Shown: piece by piece, positions 23,126 to 27,598 of the stretch
Position numbering within the stretch: position 1 is the first letter of the stretch
Layout of the letters: each line of letters starts with the position of its first letter
Source: Bacteroidia bacterium
Lineage (GTDB): Bacteria > Bacteroidota > Bacteroidia > Bacteroidales > Azobacteroidaceae
NCBI GenBank assembly: GCA_025999115.1
Contig: BNWW01000030.1
Span: 1 to 27,598 of the forward strand
Direction: 5' to 3'
DNA: 27,598 bases
Position numbers and translations under genes: made by a program
Notes under the pieces: generated by a model
Told to the model about the DNA's origin: nothing
The model's input: the letters and a program-made list of their open reading frames with translations, nothing else
Databases searched by the model: none

Positions 23126-24188
23126 ATCAATCATTGGAAATATTCGCCTCGCCGCTCACAACCTCACAAAACCTTCCTGCAAAACGCCGCAGGAAGTAGT
23201 AAAACATCTGGGAGCGATTCAAGCGCAAGATTTTGTCATGGCAAAATGGGCTGTCGGTATCCGCATAACCGGCAGTACGGAACAAATGATTGAAAATGCC
23301 TTCAACCGAGGAGAAATTGTTCGCACGCACGTTCTGCGTCCGACATGGCATTTCGTTTCGCCCGAACATATTCGCTGGATGCTGGCTCTTTCCGCCAAAC
23401 ACATCAAATCTGCCGCCGCCGGCCGTGACCGGGAATTGGGCATTACTCCCGAATTATTCACAAAAACCAACGATTTGATTATCAAATTATTAGAGGGAGG
23501 AAACCATCTTACGCGCGAACAACTGACCGAAAGCTTGCAAAATGCAGGAATCGCCGTCGACAGCGCACGAATGAGCCATTTTTTGATGCGGGCGGAAGTC
23601 GATGCGATTATTTGCAGCGGCGCCATGCAAGGCAAAAAACAAACCTACACCCTGCTGGACGAACGTATCTCGAATGTAGGGGCAACGAGCGCCTTGCCCA
23701 TGCCGACCCACGAAGAATCTTTATCCAAACTCGCCGAAATGTATTTCAAAAGCCATAACCCCGCTACTTTGCATGATTTTGTATGGTGGTCGGGCTTGTC
23801 AATAACCGATGCTCGAAAAGGCTTGGAATCCGTGAAAAACCGCTTTACCGAAATAATCATCGACGGACAAAGCTATTTTTTCGACCCGAACATTGTTCCC
23901 GACAATAATTCTCAAGCCTTTTTGCTGCCCGCATTCGACGAATACATCATCGCCTACCGCGACCGTAGCGCCGTAATCACGTCGGAACAATACACTAAAG
24001 CGATTTCAAGCAACGGAATTTTCCGCCCCACCATCATCGCCAACGGCAAAGTAATCGGGCTTTGGCGCAAAACTTCCCTCAAAAATCGCCCGTTTTCGTT
24101 TGAATATTTTGAACAACCGGATTCATCAATACAAAAGATGGTGGAAAATGCTGCCGAACGACTGAAAAAATGGTACCTTTGTAGCTAA
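23115..24188 (+). CDS. Winged-helix DNA glycosylase-like protein (AlkZ/YcaQ, HTH_42 family)
   Basis: A 357-residue protein from the ATG at 23115. A longer frame begins at 23061, but the ATG at 23115 gives the family-typical start (MINKSIIGNIRLAAHNL). It belongs to the HTH_42 superfamily of tandem winged-helix glycosylases, which excise alkylated or crosslinked bases. The catalytic Q-aliphatic-Q motif is present as IQAQD with Gln36 and Gln38, close to Q37/Q39 of the AlkZ prototype. Further family marks are THVLRPTWHFVSPEHIRWML, the HDFVWWSGLSITDARKGL wing and LLPAFDEYIIAYRDRS. It is the last gene of the porD-recN unit; recN and this gene would both serve DNA repair. The natural lesion is unknown. 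Confidence 0.85.
   Translation: MINKSIIGNIRLAAHNLTKPSCKTPQEVVKHLGAIQAQDFVMAKWAVGIRITGSTEQMIENAFNRGEIVRTHVLRPTWHFVSPEHIRWMLALSAKHIKSAAAGRDRELGITPELFTKTNDLIIKLLEGGNHLTREQLTESLQNAGIAVDSARMSHFLMRAEVDAIICSGAMQGKKQTYTLLDERISNVGATSALPMPTHEESLSKLAEMYFKSHNPATLHDFVWWSGLSITDARKGLESVKNRFTEIIIDGQSYFFDPNIVPDNNSQAFLLPAFDEYIIAYRDRSAVITSEQYTKAISSNGIFRPTIIANGKVIGLWRKTSLKNRPFSFEYFEQPDSSIQKMVENAAERLKKWYLCS
24174..24181 (+). promoter_or_regulatory. -7 element for rlmB, inside the end of the preceding gene
   Basis: TACCTTTG fits TAnnTTTG. It overlaps the last codons of the glycosylase-like gene and lies 43 bases before the rlmB ATG. The -33 region is weak. Confidence 0.45.
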
Positions 24189-24224
24189 ATTCAATCGCAA
24201 AAAACAAAATTAAACAATAAAAAA

Positions 24225-24965
24225 ATGAAAGAAACCGAAATGATTTTCGGCACCCGCGCCGTCATCGAAGCGATTCAAGCTGAAAAAGAAATTGATAAAA
24301 TCTTGATACGTAGGGATTTACAAAACGATTTGTCGCACGAGTTATTTAATATTGTGAAGACAACCAATATTCCCATTCAACGAGTGCCGCAAGAAAAATT
24401 AAATCGTTTAACACGTAAAAACCATCAAGGCGTAATCGCTTTTATATCAGCCGTAACTTACCAAAAATTGGAAGATATTGTTCCGTTTCTTTACGAAAAC
24501 GGTAAAAATCCGCTCATTTTGTTGTTGGACGGAATAACCGATGTGCGCAATTTCGGCGCTATCGCCCGTTCGTGTGAATGTGCGGGTGTAGATGCGATTG
24601 TGATTCCTACTCGCAATAGCGTTTCGGTCAATGCCGATGCCGTCAAAACTTCGGCCGGTGCGTTGCTTTCCTTGCCGGTTTGCAAAGAAGCGAGCATCAC
24701 GGAAGTCATTAAATTCCTGAAAAATTGCGGATACAAAGTGGTGGCCGCTACCGAAAAAGCGGATGCGGATTATACCGAAGTTGATTATACCGTTCCAACC
24801 GCTTTGGTCATGGGTGGCGAAGACATGGGAATCGCCATGGAAAATTTGCGAATTTGCGATGAAATGGTGAAAATCCCGATATTCGGCAATATTGCATCAC
24901 TGAATGTTTCCGCTGCTTCCACCGTCATGATTTACGAAGTAGTACGACAGCGAAAACAGCAATGA
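24225..24965 (+). CDS. rlmB: 23S rRNA (guanosine-2'-O-)-methyltransferase, TrmH/SpoU family
   Basis: A 246-residue SPOUT methyltransferase that methylates the ribose of a 23S rRNA guanosine (G2251 in E. coli). The N-terminal substrate-binding domain (1-80) contains IFGTRAVIEAI and RLTRKNHQGVIAF, both typical of RlmB. The C-terminal trefoil-knot domain has motif 1 (DVRNFGAIAR, 106-115, with the conserved Asn and Arg), motif 2 (VMGGEDMGI, 195-203) and motif 3 (IPIFGNIASLNVSAAS, 218-232). Other TrmH-family enzymes share the knot, but the N-terminal domain favours RlmB. Its stop overlaps the start of namZ by 4 bases (ATGA). Confidence 0.93.
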   Translation: MKETEMIFGTRAVIEAIQAEKEIDKILIRRDLQNDLSHELFNIVKTTNIPIQRVPQEKLNRLTRKNHQGVIAFISAVTYQKLEDIVPFLYENGKNPLILLLDGITDVRNFGAIARSCECAGVDAIVIPTRNSVSVNADAVKTSAGALLSLPVCKEASITEVIKFLKNCGYKVVAATEKADADYTEVDYTVPTALVMGGEDMGIAMENLRICDEMVKIPIFGNIASLNVSAASTVMIYEVVRQRKQQ

Positions 24966-26125
24966 AAGTTTGGTTTTTCTCGATTCTGTGTTTGTTTTGT
25001 GTGGTTTGGATCAATGTAAACGCGCAAGTAATCGTTGGCGCCGAACAAACCGGGGCCTATTTCCCATTATTGAAAAACAAACGCATCGCCGTTTTCACCA
25101 ACCACACCGGAAAAATCGGCGACGAACATTTGGTCGATGTTTTGCATCGCAACCATTTTAATGTAAAATCCATTTTTGCACCCGAACACGGATTTCGCGG
25201 AAACGGCGATGCCGGAGAGAAAATTCACGATGAAATCGATGAAAAAACCGGAATTTCAATTATATCCCTTTACAAAAACAAATCCGGCAAACCCATGCCG
25301 GAGCAAATCCGGCAAATAGACGTTTTATTGGTTGATATTCAAGATGTCGGCACTCGATTTTATACCTATTATATTTCGTTGTACAAATTAATGGATGCTT
25401 GCGCCGAACAACGCAAAACGGTTATCCTTTTAGACCGGCCGAATCCTAACGGCTTTTATGTCGATGGCCCGATTCTGAATATGAAATACAAATCGGGTGT
25501 CGGCTATCTTCCGATTCCGGTTGTTCATGGCATGACTTTGGGCGAATTGGCGCAAATGATTAATGGAGAAAAATGGTTGCCGAATAAACGGAAATGCAAA
25601 TTGAAAGTCATCCGATGTAAAAACTACACGCATCAAACGAAATACGAATTGCCGGTTCCGCCATCGCCTAATTTGCCGAATATGAAAGCGATATATCTTT
25701 ATTCCTCGCTCTGTCTTTTTGAAGGAACAGTCGTAAGTTTAGGTCGCGGCACCGGTTTCCCATTTCAAGTTTTCGGTCATCCTGATATGAGCGGTTATGA
25801 TTTTTGGTTTACGCCGCGCAGTGTCCCGGGCGCGAAAAATCCGCCTTGCCTTAATCAACTTTGTTGTGGAGTGGATTTACGAAATCTTCCCGATTCCGTG
25901 GTTTGGGCGAAACAATTCGATTTAAGTTATGTGATTGAGGCTTATCGCAATCTGAATATCGGCGAGAAATTCTTCACACCGTTTTTTCGCCTTTTAATCG
26001 GAAATAACGAAATAAAACAAATGATTATGGATGGAAAATCCACTGATGAAATCAGGGAAACTTGGCAATCCGGTGTGGAAAAATTCAAAATTCGTCGCCG
26101 GCCTTATTTGTTGTATGAAGAATAA
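24962..26125 (+). CDS. namZ: Exo-beta-N-acetylmuramidase NamZ (DUF1343)
   Basis: A 387-residue secreted protein with a signal peptide (1-21, cleavage near VNA|QV). It removes N-acetylmuramic acid from the non-reducing ends of peptidoglycan fragments (family GH171). Landmarks are VFTNHTGKI, the catalytic-site sequence FAPEHGFRGNGDAG with Glu75, the DIQDVGTRFYTY segment (about 110-122), LDRPNPNGFYVDGP, and in the C-terminal half LSLGRGTGFPFQVFG, here present as VVSLGRGTGFPFQVFG. The length is normal. It is coupled to rlmB by an ATGA overlap, an arrangement with no obvious functional link. A cell-wall recycling role fits Bacteroidales that cannot synthesise MurNAc, which is inference for this organism. 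Confidence 0.9.
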   Translation: MKVWFFSILCLFCVVWINVNAQVIVGAEQTGAYFPLLKNKRIAVFTNHTGKIGDEHLVDVLHRNHFNVKSIFAPEHGFRGNGDAGEKIHDEIDEKTGISIISLYKNKSGKPMPEQIRQIDVLLVDIQDVGTRFYTYYISLYKLMDACAEQRKTVILLDRPNPNGFYVDGPILNMKYKSGVGYLPIPVVHGMTLGELAQMINGEKWLPNKRKCKLKVIRCKNYTHQTKYELPVPPSPNLPNMKAIYLYSSLCLFEGTVVSLGRGTGFPFQVFGHPDMSGYDFWFTPRSVPGAKNPPCLNQLCCGVDLRNLPDSVVWAKQFDLSYVIEAYRNLNIGEKFFTPFFRLLIGNNEIKQMIMDGKSTDEIRETWQSGVEKFKIRRRPYLLYEE

Positions 26126-26244
26126 AAAAATCAAAATTTTGCCCAATATCGGTGATTATTTTTATTTAAAATTCCATTATTGAAACGAGAAATTTGAAAT
26201 TTGCATGTGGCGCTGTTTTAATTGAAAATATTTTTTCATTAAGA

Positions 26245-26276
26245 TTTGTTAATTCAAAAAAAGAACCATATATTTG
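26245..26276 (+). promoter_or_regulatory. Consensus promoter for the lipoprotein remnant
   Basis: TTTG (26245-26248), a 20-base spacer and TATATTTG (26269-26276), a near-perfect match. Transcription should start near 26283, giving a leader of about 208 bases before the ATG at 26491. Confidence 0.7.
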
Positions 26277-26433
26277 CCAACGATTATCAAATTTTAATAT
26301 CATTATGCTTATGAAATAAAAAAAGAATGTGTTAATATGCACATCTTGAAATTCTGAGAAAAGTAGTTGCTTTTTATTCTTGGTTTCTGAAATCTAGACA
26401 ATTTCAAAGACGACTTTAGAATAAAGCGATGGG

Positions 26434-26457
26434 GTCCACGCGATAACAAGCGTGGAC
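26434..26457 (+). promoter_or_regulatory. Hairpin in the long 5' leader
   Basis: Perfect 8-base arms GTCCACGC (26434-26441) and GCGTGGAC (26450-26457) around the 8-base loop GATAACAA, 33 bases before the ATG at 26491. It is GC-rich inside an AT-rich leader, and no T-tract follows, so it is not a simple terminator. The leader from about 26283 to 26490 is otherwise AT-rich and contains no gene. Confidence 0.5.
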
Positions 26458-26490
26458 ATTATTCGGTTTAATTTTAAAAATTTATGAATA

Positions 26491-26769
26491 ATGAAAAAAG
26501 TAATAGATATTACAGTCATTTTATTTTGTGCGTTTATATTTACAATGTGTTCCAAAGATGAGCTAATCCAAGAAGTATCCGAACCGGATCTTGTTGAAGA
26601 AACGTTTGTACAAAACGAATACAATTTGGATTTGCGTGATTTTGCTTTGGCTGTTAGTAACGCCATGACTAACAGCAAAGATTTCAGAAAACTCATCAAA
26701 AAAGAAGCTTTGGCGAAATTTGATGGTGATTACGATGTGCTTCTGAGCACATTATGGACAAATCCATAA
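26491..26769 (+). pseudogene. 5' part of a decayed lipoprotein gene
   Basis: A 92-residue open frame. It has a lipoprotein signal peptide with Cys20 (FIFTMCSKDE), then an acidic linker, then NLDLRDFALAVSNAMTNSKD and KEALAKFDGDYDVLLS, a conserved N-terminal module of Bacteroidota surface lipoproteins that normally continues for several hundred residues. The frame ends at TLWTNP. A different frame carries on at once (MDKSIKVDNSTNTLRSGSS, 26754-26810), and a third one from about 26789 (RIVAVNIPKRAVIVVGMNER) leads into the next piece. I infer one ancestral gene with two frameshifts and an internal deletion. As it stands, it could still make a short lipoprotein. Confidence 0.6.
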
Positions 26770-26788
26770 AAGTAGATAATTCTACTAA

Positions 26789-27565
26789 TACATTAAGGAG
26801 CGGATCGTCGCTGTTAATATACCGAAAAGAGCTGTTATAGTTGTCGGTATGAATGAAAGATCATTGCATATTGCTACTGACAATGTAACGCCGCCTATGC
26901 CTGCGGGATTAACGGGACAAGTTACAGAATTTGGTATCTACTTGAATTGGAATATGCCGTCTGAAACCAATTCGTCTAATACAAAAGGTTATAAAGTTTT
27001 CAAAAAAGTCGGAACAGAAGCAAATTACAGTTTGTTGTTTTCAAATATAGGTCATACTAACAGAGAATATGCAGACCAAGATGTAAAAAACAATGTTACA
27101 TACAGATATTATGTTGTAGCATATAACGATTACCAAACATCATCCGAATCAAATTATTTCACAATAACTGCGCCGCGTCCTGTAGCCGCTTCTACATTTG
27201 CTGTTGAACAGGAATCCTTAAATTTCGTGAAATTATCGTGGGTCTTTGGACCAAATGAATATAACGGTTCCGTGGTTCTGTATAAACGAAACATTAACGC
27301 AGGCTCTACATTCTATGGTGCACCTTTTAAGCTGCAAATGCCTGTAGATGAGTATTTTGATAAAAATGTAACGCCCGGACAAAAACTGGAATATAAAATG
27401 ATGCGCGAAACGGCAGTAGGGATTTCTGTACCAAAATATGATTTTATTTACACTTCGTATAGAGATGTTGCAAAAGGGTGCATTTCAAATTGTCGCATTA
27501 TACTTATCACTACCGTCCTTGCGAACTGCGAGGAACGAAGTAGGAAGCAATCCGGTATTTATTAA
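26789..27565 (+). pseudogene. 3' part of the decayed gene: fibronectin type III-like region
   Basis: The frame is open from 26789; an ATG at 26849 is the first internal start, but coding similarity begins earlier (IPKRAVIVVGMNERS). The sequence PPMPAGLTGQVTEFGIYLNW, GYKVFKKVGTEANYSLLF and YRYYVVAYNDYQTSSESNYF is that of a fibronectin type III domain (about 26900-27165). A second similar domain follows (LNFVKLSWVF onward) and breaks off at SYRDVAKGC. The remaining 25 or so codons come from the dispersed repeat at 27513-27555 and are not homologous coding. It lacks a signal peptide of its own, so it is the distal half of the lipoprotein gene upstream. Low GC and decay mark it as accessory. Confidence 0.65.
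27513..27555. repeat. Dispersed palindromic repeat truncating the fibronectin-type gene
   Basis: The stretch contains TGCGAGGAACGAAGTAGGAA followed by GCAATCC, a variant of the familiar TTGCGAGGAACGAAG...AAGCAATCC intergenic repeat seen in many genomes. It has a hairpin CCTTGC (27517-27522) / GCGAGG (27528-27533) and outer TTGC/GCAA arms. It sits at the point where the upstream coding similarity ends. Confidence 0.55.
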
Positions 27566-27598
27566 TGATTATCGGACATTTCACCTTTTGGCTGAAAG

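Noticed and set aside
26126..26172. Possible terminator after namZ (ATCA...TGAT followed by T-rich DNA)
   Set aside because: The stem is short, AT-rich, and bulged; chance pairing in AT-rich DNA explains it.
1..27598. CRISPR arrays, tRNA or rRNA genes, complete insertion sequences
   Set aside because: No regularly spaced direct repeats, cloverleaf-like segments, rRNA landmarks or transposase frames were seen in any intergenic stretch.

Overview
The window looks like a chromosomal segment of a member of the Bacteroidota, most likely order Bacteroidales. The evidence is (i) repeated -7 elements of the form TAnnTTTG, several with an upstream TTTG-like -33 box, which is the promoter type of this phylum; (ii) the absence of clear Shine-Dalgarno sequences; and (iii) phylum-restricted families: DUF5686 outer-membrane protein, PorE and PorD of the type IX secretion system (T9SS), FISUMP-domain protein, DUF5053, BspA-type LRR and NamZ/DUF1343. 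No tRNA, rRNA, CRISPR array or complete insertion sequence was found.

Layout. 1-765: an AT-rich, 5'-truncated unknown gene, then a GC-rich hairpin-containing mini-ORF that looks like a dispersed repeat. 766-3132: DUF5686 protein behind a consensus promoter overlapped by a nested dyad. 3213-5987 (-): polA, divergent from 6070-7041 (+) polyprenyl diphosphate synthase. 7068-10678: two-component pair, an NtrC-type activator lacking a DNA-binding domain plus a hybrid histidine kinase. 10746-11666: SerA of the lysine-substituted type. 11667-12013: no gene, but a GNRA-loop REP-like hairpin and a fossil of a BspA-type leucine-rich repeat. 12014-14094: nucleoside permease and purU (4-base overlap). 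14100-17056 (-): FISUMP protein and porE. 17118-18679 (-): aroQ, O-methyltransferase, DUF3791, frameshifted DUF3990, every junction overlapping or nearly so. 18785-23125 and on to 24188 (+): small peptide, DUF5053 protein, porD, recN, SDR, DUF1801, AlkZ-like glycosylase. 24225-26125 (+): rlmB and namZ with an ATGA overlap. 26126-27598: a promoter, a long hairpin-bearing leader, and a decayed lipoprotein/fibronectin-type gene ended by a dispersed repeat.

How the genes fit together. Most of the window is core metabolism and maintenance: DNA replication/repair (polA, recN, AlkZ-like), isoprenoid chains for quinones, serine and one-carbon/purine metabolism (serA, purU, nucleoside uptake), the shikimate pathway (aroQ), ribosome modification (rlmB) and cell-wall recycling (namZ). 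Cell-envelope export is represented by porE and porD. Both ends and two intergenic spots hold AT-rich or decayed accessory DNA. I found no clear new defence or mobile system. The best candidates for follow-up are the DUF3791/DUF3990 module fused to the aroQ operon, the HTH-less sigma-54 activator with its hybrid kinase, and the DUF5053 pair placed ahead of porD-recN.
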